The translations under genes were made by a program, and so were the position numbers. Of a DNA stretch of 64,000 nucleotides, positions 34,404 to 42,865 are shown one piece after another (within the stretch, counting starts at the first letter, position 1; each line of letters begins with the position of its first letter). The notes below the pieces were generated by a model that had not been told where the DNA came from, did no database searches, and was given only the letters and a program-made list of their open reading frames with translations. The stretch comes from an uncultured Eubacterium sp. (GTDB lineage Bacteria; Bacillota; Clostridia; Oscillospirales; Acutalibacteraceae), in NCBI GenBank assembly GCA_900539325.1, contig UQCC01000008.1, forward strand, positions 41,185 through 105,184. Direction: 5' to 3'.

Positions 34404-35212
34404 TTTACAATCACCTCAAAATAAACAAAAATCCCCACCGCACAGGCAACAAAAAGCATATACAAAAAATCATTTGCATTTAATTTTTCGTGCCGTGTAA
34501 CCGTGTATTTTCCGCCGAAACCCCGACATTCCATAGCTTTTACCGTTTCCTCGCCCGACTGCTTGGCTTTAATAAATACCGTGCCGAGTATTCCCGAAGC
34601 CGAGGATTTTTTGTTGTCGTTTTTGCCGATTGAACGGATTTTCAATGCCGTCAACATTTCAAAACAAATCTCACTCAAAATAAAAATATATTTTATCGTA
34701 ATATCAAAGGTAAAAATCACCACATCGGGAATGTGAAACGATTTGAGCGACGAAGTTATGCTGTTGAACGGTGCGGTCAAATTGACCACCATAATCAGGC
34801 TTGTGCTGACGGCAACTTTGCCGAGAACCGTAAGCAAAGTTTTCGGATGACCCATAAAAACAGCGGGGAGCAGAATGATAACCGATATTATCATTGCAGG
34901 TATAAGCACCTTGAAAAGTGCCCTGATTTTGTCTGCTTTGAGCAGAGCAACCCTAACCGCAGTTACGCCGAGCATAAACAAAACGAAGCTGTAATTTTTT
35001 GCCACGGAGGTAAGAATTATCAGCAATAAAACGGCAAAAAGACGAACGGAAGTGTTCGCTTCCTTCGTCTTATATACGCCGCTGTTAACTTTAAATTTTG
35101 ACATGACCGCCACAACGGATTTTTGCGATTTTGTGATAAATCCGCTTTTGTCCTTTGGCGGTGTGTAGTCCTCGTTTACCGTCAACCATGACGGTATTTC
35201 ATTTTCAGTCAT
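34400..35212 (-). CDS. cbiQ: Nickel/cobalt ECF transporter transmembrane (T) subunit
   Basis: A protein of 270 residues with about five to six helices and the T-component coupling region (ALKIRSIG near 185 and MECRGFGGKYT near 230, the Ala-Arg-Gly-type motifs). Couples ATP hydrolysis to the S component. Overlaps cbiM by 8 bp. Confidence 0.87.
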   Translation of the reverse strand: MTENEIPSWLTVNEDYTPPKDKSGFITKSQKSVVAVMSKFKVNSGVYKTKEANTSVRLFAVLLLIILTSVAKNYSFVLFMLGVTAVRVALLKADKIRALFKVLIPAMIISVIILLPAVFMGHPKTLLTVLGKVAVSTSLIMVVNLTAPFNSITSSLKSFHIPDVVIFTFDITIKYIFILSEICFEMLTALKIRSIGKNDNKKSSASGILGTVFIKAKQSGEETVKAMECRGFGGKYTVTRHEKLNANDFLYMLFVACAVGIFVYFEVIVK

Positions 35213-36194
35213 AGTTAACCTTTGATTTCATAAATGTGCTGACAAGCTTAAACAGAATTGTTGAAAGTGCAATTCCGATAACGGCACACAAAATATATCC
35301 GACCCACTCAGGCAAACCGCCGATTGAATAATCGGGGCAAATCGCCTCAAATGTTGAGAGCGGACCGTTTGCAAGTCCTTTTGGAATATATCCTACAAGG
35401 TCGGTCATCTCGTCTGAACCCCATTCGCCCCAGGCTGTGCCTGTTGCCAAAAGTCCGATAGGCGTTGCAAGAGTGAGCACCGCAAGAAGTCCGCCGATGA
35501 AGGTATTGCCTTTTTTGGTTCTCGGTTGCTTTGCCATAATTTCAGGCGAAGTTTTTTGCACAAACGCAAGCATAGCAACGGTGAAAATCGCTTCTGCCAA
35601 GCCGAAAAGTGTGAGATGTTCCGCCATCATTGCAGGGATTGAAACATTGAGTCCGTACGGGCAATAAAGTGCCTGACCGTCTGCGGATTTGAAAAGCAGA
35701 GGCTGGATACCGAACTCAACCGCCGCACAAAGTGCCGCACAGTTGATGCCGACATAACTGCCGACAGCCGCACCGATGAACTTGCCGTTTTTATTTTTGA
35801 TTTTGCGAGTGATGAGGTTATACACGGCATAGCCGACAAACGGCAGAACAAAAGCCATATTGAAGCAGTTTGCACCGATTGCAAGCACACCGCCGTCACC
35901 AAACAGCAACGCTTGCAAAATCAGCGTTACGCTGACCGACAGGCACGCCGCCTCAGGCCCCAAAAGTATGGCAATAAGCGTTCCGCCTACTGCGTGACCG
36001 GTTGAGCCGCCGACAATAGGGATGTTGAACATCATTGCAACGAACGAAAAAGCGGCAAAAATACCGAGAAGCGGCATTTTGTCCTTTGTGATTTCTTTTG
36101 ATACTTTTTTTATTGAATATCCCCACGCAGGAATTGCAGCGGCAGTCATAACCGCACAGGTAGCCGGGGAAAGATAATTTTCGGGAATGTGCAT
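35205..36194 (-). CDS. cbiM: Nickel/cobalt ECF transporter S subunit, CbiM with fused CbiN-like tail
   Basis: A protein of 329 residues. Starts MHIPENYLSP, where Met1-His2 are metal ligands in NikM/CbiM, so the start at 36194 is firm; AAGGAG precedes it. GGSTGHAVGGTL carries a further ligand His. The C-terminal ~100 residues (extracytoplasmic loop and last helix) look like a fused NikN/CbiN. Metal could be Ni or Co; larE at 45470 favours nickel need, by inference. Confidence 0.9.
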   Translation of the reverse strand: MHIPENYLSPATCAVMTAAAIPAWGYSIKKVSKEITKDKMPLLGIFAAFSFVAMMFNIPIVGGSTGHAVGGTLIAILLGPEAACLSVSVTLILQALLFGDGGVLAIGANCFNMAFVLPFVGYAVYNLITRKIKNKNGKFIGAAVGSYVGINCAALCAAVEFGIQPLLFKSADGQALYCPYGLNVSIPAMMAEHLTLFGLAEAIFTVAMLAFVQKTSPEIMAKQPRTKKGNTFIGGLLAVLTLATPIGLLATGTAWGEWGSDEMTDLVGYIPKGLANGPLSTFEAICPDYSIGGLPEWVGYILCAVIGIALSTILFKLVSTFMKSKVNYD

Positions 36195-36274
36195 AATTTT
36201 TCTCCTTGTTTTGTCTTTGTGTATATTATCACACTCCAAAATCCAAAACAAGCCTCCCCAGGGGTTGTTTTTGC

Positions 36275-36309
36275 AAAAAAATGACTGTTCGTTAAAACAG
36301 CCATTTTTT
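36275..36309. terminator. Bidirectional-looking terminator between trpZ and cbiM
   Basis: AAAAAATGACTGTT pairs with AACAGCCATTTTTT. It ends the trpXYZ operon on the minus strand. Confidence 0.8.
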
Positions 36310-36328
36310 AATTATATACTTTTTTATA

Positions 36329-37114
36329 TTACGACAAGAGCATTCTATCGTTATTGAGGTTTTCGCCGACGGAGATTTTGAACTTTTCAAGGAGGTCGGG
36401 AACGGTGAGTCCGGCACGCTCCTCGTTTGCCACATCATAAACCACTCTGCCCTTATCCATCATAATTGTGCGGTTGCCGAGGTCAAGCGCAGACTGCATA
36501 TTGTGAGTAATCATAAGGCAGGTAATTTTGTTTTCATCCACAATTTGAGTGGTGAGATTGAGCACCTTTTCGGCTGTGCCCGGGTCGAGAGCCGCCGTGT
36601 GCTCGTCAAGAAGCAAAATTTTCGGCGGATTGATTGTTGACATCATAAGGGTGAGAGCCTGACGCTGACCGCCCGAAAGAAGTCCCACGGGCGAGTTCAT
36701 TCTGTCCTCAAGTCCCATACCCAAAAGAGCAAGTTTTTCCCTAAAAATCTTTTTATCCTTTTTTGAAATGGTGCTGAGCCATCCGCCGTGACCTGCGGCA
36801 AGAGCGAGATTTTCCTCAATGCTCATACCGGGAGCACTGCCTTTCATCGGGTCTTGGAAAAGTCTGCCGATAAAGCGTGCACGCTTGTGCTCAGGCATAG
36901 CGGTGATGTCCTTACCCTCAAGCAAAATTCTGCCCTCATCGGTAAGATATGTGCCGGCAATAGCGTTGAAAAGCGTTGACTTGCCTGCACCGTTTGCACC
37001 GATAATCGTGATAAAATCGCCTTGATTTACCCCAAGGGAAAGGTTATTGAGTGCCACCTTTTCATCGGGTGTGCCCTTAAAGAATATCATTTTTACATCT
37101 GACAATGTGAGCAT
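36329..37114 (-). CDS. trpZ: Tryptophan ABC transporter ATP-binding protein
   Basis: A protein of 261 residues. Walker A GANGAGKSTLFNAIAG, signature LLSGGQRQALTLMM, Walker B ILLLDEHTAALD. Belongs with the TrpX/TrpY system under the Trp T-box at 39588; overlaps trpY by one base at 37114. Confidence 0.88.
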   Translation of the reverse strand: MLTLSDVKMIFFKGTPDEKVALNNLSLGVNQGDFITIIGANGAGKSTLFNAIAGTYLTDEGRILLEGKDITAMPEHKRARFIGRLFQDPMKGSAPGMSIEENLALAAGHGGWLSTISKKDKKIFREKLALLGMGLEDRMNSPVGLLSGGQRQALTLMMSTINPPKILLLDEHTAALDPGTAEKVLNLTTQIVDENKITCLMITHNMQSALDLGNRTIMMDKGRVVYDVANEERAGLTVPDLLEKFKISVGENLNNDRMLLS

Positions 37115-38067
37115 TATTGCACCTTCTTTCCCGAGCGAAGCTTTGCTTTTCTGATATATTCAGGCATTTTTGTTTTGAGATACGGTCCTGCGATTGCGAT
37201 AATTACGATTACCGACGATACAAATTTGAGCATAAACGGCGGCATATGAAGACCGATTGCGATTTGATATACCAAGCGGAACACAACCGCACCGATAACC
37301 GCACCGATTGCACGAAGCGGAATTTTGCCCCGTCTGACAAACACGCCGCCGATAAGAAGCGAAGCGAGCGCAACGGTTACCATACCCGTGCCGATGTTGA
37401 TTTCTGCCTGCTTTTGAGACTGTGCAAGCAAGCAACCCGACAAGGCGGTGAACGAGTTTGCAATGCACAGACCGATAATTGTTGTGACAATCGGATTGAT
37501 TGACGACGATTTTACCATATCCGGGTTGTTACCCGTTGCACGAATGGAAAGACCGAGCTTTGTTTTGAGGAACAATGACAAAAACAGTACAATCAAAAAT
37601 ACTGCCAAAACCGCAATGATAAGGGTTTGTTTGCCCTCAAGTGCCGTACCGTCAAGTTTTGCTTTAAGAAGCGAGAAAACAGTGTCGGCACTGTTGAGAT
37701 TGAGCAATGACGATTTTTTCATAACCGCAATATTGATTGAGTACAATCCCGTATTAACAACGATACCCGCAAGCAAGCTGTCTATACCGAGAACGGTTTG
37801 CAACAGCGCAGTAATCAAGCCCGAAGCAACACCGGCAAGCATTGCAAGCGGAATTGACAAAATCGGATGACCGTTTAATGCAACTATTGCACCGACTGCC
37901 GCACCGAGTGTGAAGCAACCGTCGGTTGAAAGATCACATACATTAAGCATTGTGTAACTGAGGAACAAAGCAAGCACCGTGAGCGAAGAAATTAATCCGA
38001 GTTCCAAAACGGTTTGCATTTGTCCCGCATCGAATATTGAAGCTAAAGTTGACATTGTTTTCACCAT
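37114..38067 (-). CDS. trpY: Tryptophan ABC transporter permease
   Basis: A protein of 317 residues, about eight to nine helices, of the branched-chain/TrpY-type permease family (LSTDGCFTLGAAVGA, GNNPDMVKSSSIN). The start may be 38067 or the Met four residues later at 38055; the upstream region is interrupted 27 bp away by MITE copy 3, and no strong ribosome site is visible. Confidence 0.87.
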   Translation of the reverse strand: MVKTMSTLASIFDAGQMQTVLELGLISSLTVLALFLSYTMLNVCDLSTDGCFTLGAAVGAIVALNGHPILSIPLAMLAGVASGLITALLQTVLGIDSLLAGIVVNTGLYSINIAVMKKSSLLNLNSADTVFSLLKAKLDGTALEGKQTLIIAVLAVFLIVLFLSLFLKTKLGLSIRATGNNPDMVKSSSINPIVTTIIGLCIANSFTALSGCLLAQSQKQAEINIGTGMVTVALASLLIGGVFVRRGKIPLRAIGAVIGAVVFRLVYQIAIGLHMPPFMLKFVSSVIVIIAIAGPYLKTKMPEYIRKAKLRSGKKVQ

Positions 38068-38093
38068 TGTCTTTCATAAAATAATAAAATAGT

Positions 38094-38324
38094 AGGCTGT
38101 TGAGAAAGTTTCTGAATTTCGTTTTCTTGCGAAGGAAGATGTATATAAATACCTCGACTGAGCAAAAAACGAAAAACGCCAAAAGTGTTGCAAACTCGAT
38201 GTTTGCGGCACTTTTCTTTAATTAGTATTATTGAAACAATAATGTTTCGGGATAGGAAAGCCTATTCCCTACAAAATCACGCTGAAATAATTTTGGCGTG
38301 GTTCAGGAGCTTTATCGACAGTCT
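38094..38324 (-). mobile_element. MITE-like repeat, copy 3, inside the trpXYZ operon
   Basis: Inverted relative to copies 1 and 2: AGGCTGTTGAGAAAG at 38094 and CTTTATCGACAGTCT at 38310-38324. The central part is more diverged, yet the hairpin persists as AAAAGTGCCGCAAAC / GTTTGCAACACTTTT. It separates trpX from trpY and places a terminator-like stem in the operon transcript. Confidence 0.82.
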
Positions 38325-38405
38325 GGGGCGAACTGTGTTCGCACCAATGAATTATGGGCACCCAGCGATTTGCAAGGTGCCAAAAATTTGTTTAATTAAC
38401 TATTA

Positions 38406-39452
38406 TCAGAAACTTTCTGCTGTTTGGATTTCCTTAATCTCTGTGCAGAACGGATTTGACTTTGTCTTTACATCATCAAGTTTGTAGCCGAGAGTTGAGC
38501 AAATATCTGTATTGATTGTTGCTGTGCCGTTGTCAAAGAACTTTACAGGATATGTTGCAGGGTCTTTGCCGTTTACAAGAATGTCTGAAATCATATCTGC
38601 TGTTTGTTGACCGAGAGCTGCATAGTCAACGCCGTAACCGAGGAATGCACCGTTGAGTGCGAATGAATCGGCACCTGTGTAATGAGGAATTCCTGCCTTT
38701 GCAAGGTCCTCATAAATTGAAAGCTCAGCTGTCATAATTGTGTTGTCGGTCGGAGTGAACACAGCGTCGCACTTGTCGTTGATGATTGTTGAAACAGCCT
38801 GCTGAACTTCTGTTACATTTGTGCCTGTGTATTCCTTGTATGTAACATGCTTTTTGTCAAGGTACTTCTTTGCATTTTCGATAGGTGTCTTTGATGAGTC
38901 CTGACCCATATCGTAAAGAAGAGCAATGTTGCTTGCCTTTTCGTTGTTTGCAAAAATCAAATCCATAATAGCGTCTGTGTTGAGGTAGTCCGAAGTACCG
39001 GTTACATTTGCACCCGGAGCATTATCGTCTGCTACCAAACCTGCACCGACAGGGTCCGAAACTGCTGCGAACACAACAGGAATTTTGTTATCTTCGGTTG
39101 CTGCCTGCATAGCAACTGCAACAGGTGTGGCAACGCCTACCATAAGGTCAACATTTGTTGAGATGTAGTTTGAAATAATTTGGTTCATAACAGATGCGTC
39201 TGCGTTGCAGTTTTCAACGGTTACATCAAATGTTACATTGTTTTGCTCGCCCAAAGTTTTGAGCTGTGACTGAATATTTTCAACGATTTGGTTGAGCGAA
39301 GCGTCATCAACATAGTTGCAAATACCAACCTTATAAGTTGTCTTTGCGTCTGATTCTGTTTTGCTGTCTGTTGCCTTTTTGCTGCAAGCCGCAAAAGCGA
39401 AGATGATTGAAATTGCTGTGAGTACTGCGATGATTTTCTTAAACTTTTTCAT
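38406..39452 (-). CDS. trpX: Tryptophan ABC transporter substrate-binding lipoprotein
   Basis: A protein of 348 residues. Lipobox FAAC (Cys22). ABC_sub_bind (PF04392) domain: VGICNYVDDASLNQIVENI, MVGVATPVAVAMQA, VVFAAVSDPVGAGLV, TGTSDYL. In Firmicutes this family with a Trp T-box is the predicted tryptophan transporter TrpXYZ. AAGGAAAA precedes the ATG. The leader lies directly upstream. Confidence 0.9.
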   Translation of the reverse strand: MKKFKKIIAVLTAISIIFAFAACSKKATDSKTESDAKTTYKVGICNYVDDASLNQIVENIQSQLKTLGEQNNVTFDVTVENCNADASVMNQIISNYISTNVDLMVGVATPVAVAMQAATEDNKIPVVFAAVSDPVGAGLVADDNAPGANVTGTSDYLNTDAIMDLIFANNEKASNIALLYDMGQDSSKTPIENAKKYLDKKHVTYKEYTGTNVTEVQQAVSTIINDKCDAVFTPTDNTIMTAELSIYEDLAKAGIPHYTGADSFALNGAFLGYGVDYAALGQQTADMISDILVNGKDPATYPVKFFDNGTATINTDICSTLGYKLDDVKTKSNPFCTEIKEIQTAESF

Positions 39453-39587
39453 AATTAATTTTCCTTTCGATGTTAAAAAGTGATGTTTTGTATTTTATTA
39501 ACGGTATATGATATGCAAAACTCACTTTCGCCATCGCCTTTTCAAAATAAACATTGCCGCAAATCTCCTTTAAAAACAAAAAACTCT

Positions 39588-39850
39588 TGTCCTGACATTT
39601 CTGTCGGGACAAGAGTGATAAATCAATCTCCTGCGGTGCCACCCGTCTTGACACATATGCTGTGCCCACTTTGCACGTACTGTCATACGCAGACTGTTGT
39701 TAACGAAGTGCCTGCTCCGTCTTACCTACTGTAATTTCGGTTCGCCCTCAAAAGCCCATTCGGTCTTTCCCTTACCTATCGCCATCCCACCATCGGCGAC
39801 TCTCTGAAAAGCGGTAAAAAACTTACTTACTCTTTCTCATCAGTTTTCTT
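39588..39850 (-). promoter_or_regulatory. T-box riboswitch, UGG (Trp) specifier
   Basis: The minus strand carries AGAGAG and the stem I apical region, the specifier region CCGAATGGGC, the T-box GGGTGGCACCGCAGG (39644-39630) and the terminator ACTCTTGTCC / GGACAAGAGT plus T6. Aligning the specifier bulge to Bacillus glyQS by distance to the downstream UUGAG gives UGG at 39758-39756. Uncharged tRNA-Trp should stabilise the antiterminator and turn on trpXYZ. Confidence 0.95.
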
Positions 39851-39851
39851 A

Positions 39852-39880
39852 ACTCTAACACACAAAAAATGATTTGTCAA
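39852..39880 (-). promoter_or_regulatory. Promoter of the trpXYZ T-box transcript
   Basis: Minus strand TTGACA (39880-39875), 17 bp, TAGAGT (39857-39852). Confidence 0.75.
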
Positions 39881-39934
39881 CAGTTTTTTGAAAAAATTTA
39901 TTTCAAAGTCAGTCAAGGAACGGTGAAAAAGCCG

Positions 39935-41284
39935 TTAATAAATGCCTTGTTCCATCATAGCCTGTGCTACCTTTTCAAAGCCGGCGATGTTTGCACCGGC
40001 AACAAGATTGTAACCGAGGCCGTATTTTTCTGCGGCGGCAACGGAGTTGTTATAAATATTAATCATAGCGTGATGCAATTTTTCTTCAACCTCTTCGGCT
40101 GTCCAAGACAAACGCTGAGAGTTTTGGCTCATTTCAAGACCTGATACGCAAACACCGCCTGCATTGACTGCCTTTGACGGAGCAACCGTGATGCCCTCTG
40201 TATCAATAAACAAATTGAGTGCGTCTTCTGTTGTCGGCATATTTGCAACCTCTATGTAATATTTTGTGCCGTTTGCAATAATCTTTTTTGCTTCTTCAAG
40301 ATTAACCTCGTTTTGAGTTGCGCAAGGCATTGCAATATCAACCTTAACGCCCCACGGCTTTTCGCCCGGATAGAAAGGCACGCCGAATTTGTCGGCATAA
40401 TCTTTTGCCTTATCTCTGCCCGACGCCCTCATTTCAAGGAGATAATTAATTTTTTCGTCCGTAACAATGCCGTCCTTATCATATATATAACCGTCAGGTC
40501 CCGAAATTGTAACAGGCTTTGCACCAAGCTGTGCAAGCTTTTTGCAAGCACCCCAAGCTACATTGCCAAAGCCCGAAACGGCAACGGTTTTGCCCTTGAT
40601 GGATTCGCCTGCGTGTTTAAGCACTTCCTGAGTATAATAAACGGCACCGTAACCCGTAGCCTCGGGTCTGATGAGTGAACCGCCGTAAGAAAGGCCTTTG
40701 CCTGTGATAACGCCGTTTTCAAACGCATCGGAAATACGCTTGTACTGACCGAAAAGGAAGCCGATTTCTCTTGAACCGACACCAATATCGCCTGCCGGAA
40801 CATCAACATTAGGGCCGATATGTCTGTAAAGTTCTGTCATAAACGCCTGGCAAAATCTCATAATTTCGCCTTTGCTCTTTCCTCTCGGGTCAAAATCCGA
40901 ACCGCCCTTTGCGCCGCCCATAGGCAAACCCGTAAGCGAATTTTTAAATGTTTGCTCAAATCCGAGGAAATACATAATTGATGAATTTACACTCGGATGA
41001 AAACGAAGCCCACCCTTATACGGACCGATAGCCGAATTGAACTGAACACGATAACCTCTGTTGATTTGTGTTTTACCTGCATCATCAACCCATGCAATAC
41101 GGAATGTAATAAGTCTGTCCGGCTCTGCCATACGCTGAAGCAAATCATCTTCTACATACTCGGGATGCTGTTCTATAACAGCCTCAAGCGACCTAAAAAC
41201 TTCCTTAACACATTGAATATACTCGGGTTTTGCGTTATCCCTGCGTTCAACGGTTGCAATTACCTTTTCAATGTAATCATTCAT
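39935..41284 (-). CDS. gdhA: Glutamate dehydrogenase (hexameric, NADP type)
   Basis: A protein of 449 residues. Catalytic PMGGAKGGSDFDPRGKS with Lys near 126; KGGLRFHPSVN; the Rossmann motif SGFGNVAWGA. Converts 2-oxoglutarate and ammonium to glutamate. Length and motifs match the 450-residue family I enzymes, usually NADPH-linked. Promoter at 41344-41371. GGAGGA precedes the ATG. Confidence 0.96.
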   Translation of the reverse strand: MNDYIEKVIATVERRDNAKPEYIQCVKEVFRSLEAVIEQHPEYVEDDLLQRMAEPDRLITFRIAWVDDAGKTQINRGYRVQFNSAIGPYKGGLRFHPSVNSSIMYFLGFEQTFKNSLTGLPMGGAKGGSDFDPRGKSKGEIMRFCQAFMTELYRHIGPNVDVPAGDIGVGSREIGFLFGQYKRISDAFENGVITGKGLSYGGSLIRPEATGYGAVYYTQEVLKHAGESIKGKTVAVSGFGNVAWGACKKLAQLGAKPVTISGPDGYIYDKDGIVTDEKINYLLEMRASGRDKAKDYADKFGVPFYPGEKPWGVKVDIAMPCATQNEVNLEEAKKIIANGTKYYIEVANMPTTEDALNLFIDTEGITVAPSKAVNAGGVCVSGLEMSQNSQRLSWTAEEVEEKLHHAMINIYNNSVAAAEKYGLGYNLVAGANIAGFEKVAQAMMEQGIY

Positions 41285-41343
41285 AGTATTTTCCTCCTGT
41301 CGATTTGTTGAGTGAGTAATGGCTCACCCTATTTACACTTAAT

Positions 41344-41371
41344 ACTATAACACTACTACCGAAAATTTCAA
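41344..41371 (-). promoter_or_regulatory. Promoter of gdhA
   Basis: Minus strand TTGAAA (41371-41366), 16 bp, TATAGT (41349-41344). Confidence 0.7.
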
Positions 41372-41407
41372 TATATTTTTTATAATTTTGTGAAAAGTCA
41401 CAAAAAT

Positions 41408-41452
41408 AAACCGATTTTCTCTGTGTAATAAACAATGCAAAAATCGGTTTTT
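41408..41452 (-). terminator. Terminator of the RadC-like gene
   Basis: AAACCGATTTT pairs with AAAATCGGTTT across a 20-nt loop; T-rich on the minus side. Confidence 0.75.
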
Positions 41453-41498
41453 CTGTATTTTTCATATATATAAAATAATATAATTTTTTGTGCAATTT

Positions 41499-42155
41499 TT
41501 AATTTTCAAGAAGCTTATAATGCTTTGTGTCATTTATACTCACGCATGCGTCAATTCCGGCAGTAATATAATCCAAAAATGCAACGCCGATTGTCTTAAG
41601 AAAAGTTTTAAGTTCCGCAACAACAGCAACATCGTCGCCCATTATATTTTGTGTACCAAATCGAACAACAAAAATTGCCGGGCATTTATATTTTACCGTA
41701 TTTTCAAGAATATAACATTTAACTGCCGCATCAAAGACATCAAATTGTATATTGTCAAGCATTTCACCGTCTGAACCGACAAAAACCGCATTATACTTTT
41801 CACTGCCGAACAAACAGGTTTTTGCATAAGCCATACGGTCGTTTTTTTGAAAAAAATTATCTTTGGTTTGCAAATCTGTCCTTTTAAGCAAATCATTATA
41901 AAGCATAATGGCAACTGCGGTATTATCGCCGATTCCGTCAACCGATACAAGTTCGTCATAGCTTGCGGAGAATATTTTTTCAAGTTTACCGAAGTGATTC
42001 AGCAACAAATAAGCAATAGGTTTTACATCTTTTCTCGGAATGAGAAGTGACAAAAACAACTCTACAATATGAACATCGCTCATATTTTCAGCACCGTTTT
42101 GAAAATAGCTTTGCCTGATTCTGCTTCTGTGCCCTTCATGCCCGTATTTTGCCAT
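41499..42155 (-). CDS. RadC-like protein with degenerate JAB domain
   Basis: A protein of 218 residues. N-terminal helix-hairpin-helix region (MAKYGHEGHRSRIRQSYF; VELFLSLLIPRKDVKPIAYL; VDGIGDNTAVAIML). The C-terminal ~110 residues follow the RadC/JAB order of strands (YNAVFVGSDGEML, AAIFVVRFGTQN-like), but the HxHPxG...S..D metalloprotease motif is not there; the corresponding stretch reads RFGTQNIMGDDV. Likely no JAB peptidase activity. Start at 42155, where GGCGGTGAG is well spaced. Confidence 0.75.
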   Translation of the reverse strand: MAKYGHEGHRSRIRQSYFQNGAENMSDVHIVELFLSLLIPRKDVKPIAYLLLNHFGKLEKIFSASYDELVSVDGIGDNTAVAIMLYNDLLKRTDLQTKDNFFQKNDRMAYAKTCLFGSEKYNAVFVGSDGEMLDNIQFDVFDAAVKCYILENTVKYKCPAIFVVRFGTQNIMGDDVAVVAELKTFLKTIGVAFLDYITAGIDACVSINDTKHYKLLEN

Positions 42156-42235
42156 CATCTCACCGCCTTTAATATCTTTATTTAATGGTATCACATACCA
42201 AATAAATTTACAATATATTTGTGCATATAAAAATA

Positions 42236-42305
42236 ACAACGCTTCCGAAATGAAAGCGTTGTTGAATGAAATAATGTAATTATCTCTTGGAGAATTGTAG
42301 GAGCG
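42236..42305 (-). repeat. Duplicated rpsI 3' end plus terminator
   Basis: A hairpin AACAACGCTT / AAGCGTTGTT is followed by TTATCTCTTGGAGAATTGTA, which mirrors the real rpsI terminator and final codons at 42402-42480 with substitutions and an indel. It is a decayed duplicate encoding nothing. Confidence 0.7.
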
Positions 42306-42310
42306 TTTAG

Positions 42311-42334
42311 AAAACAGTCCGGTGGACTGTTTTT
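42311..42334 (+). repeat. Perfect hairpin within the duplicated rpsI 3' region
   Basis: AAAACAGTCC / GGACTGTTTT with a GGT loop, followed by a GC-rich stretch to about 42365. It separates the two copies of the rpsI tail and looks like part of a small palindromic repeat; no other copy is seen in the window. Confidence 0.5.
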
Positions 42335-42401
42335 AGCTCCGCCGCAGCAACTGCATTGCGAGGACCCACAGGAACAAAGTGATATGGAACTCATTCATAA
42401 G

Positions 42402-42433
42402 AAAAACAACACTTCCAAAACGGAAGTGTTGTT
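42402..42433 (-). terminator. Terminator of rplM-rpsI
   Basis: AACAACACTTCC / GGAAGTGTTGTT, then T5 on the minus strand. Confidence 0.9.
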
Positions 42434-42450
42434 GTAATAATTTGCACTGA

Positions 42451-42849
42451 TTATCTCTTTGAGAACTGTGGTGCACGACGAGCGGCTTTGAGACCGTACT
42501 TCTTTCTTTCCTTCATACGTGGGTCACGAGTGAGGAAGCCTGCCTTCTTGAGTGCAGGGCGAAGTGATTCGTCATACTGAAGAAGAGCTCTTGAAAGGCC
42601 GTGACGGATTGCGCCTGCCTGACCTGAAACACCACCACCGTTTACACGGCAAACGATGTCGAACTTTTCTGTTGTTTCTGTAAGAGCGAGAGGCTGACGA
42701 ACGATGAGCTTGAGTGTATCAAGACCGAAGTAATCGTCAATATCTCTGTCGTTGATGATAATTTTACCTGTACCTGCATATACACGTACACGAGCAACAG
42801 ACTCCTTGCGTCTGCCTGTTCCATAGAAATAAGGATTTGATTCGTACAT
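42451..42849 (-). CDS. rpsI: 30S ribosomal protein S9
   Basis: A protein of 132 residues. GTGRRKESVARVRVYAGTGK and the basic C-terminal tail ending RRAPQFSKR are diagnostic. Cotranscribed with rplM 16 bp upstream. Confidence 0.98.
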   Translation of the reverse strand: MYESNPYFYGTGRRKESVARVRVYAGTGKIIINDRDIDDYFGLDTLKLIVRQPLALTETTEKFDIVCRVNGGGVSGQAGAIRHGLSRALLQYDESLRPALKKAGFLTRDPRMKERKKYGLKAARRAPQFSKR

Positions 42850-42865
42850 AATCTATATACCTCCC

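Noticed and set aside
36195..36274. Cobalamin or NiCo riboswitch upstream of cbiM
   Set aside because: Only 80 bp separate the terminator and the start codon, and no conserved riboswitch core is visible.
39588..39616. Simple terminator after an unseen gene
   Set aside because: It is the regulated terminator of the T-box leader; the T-box and specifier lie just upstream on the minus strand.
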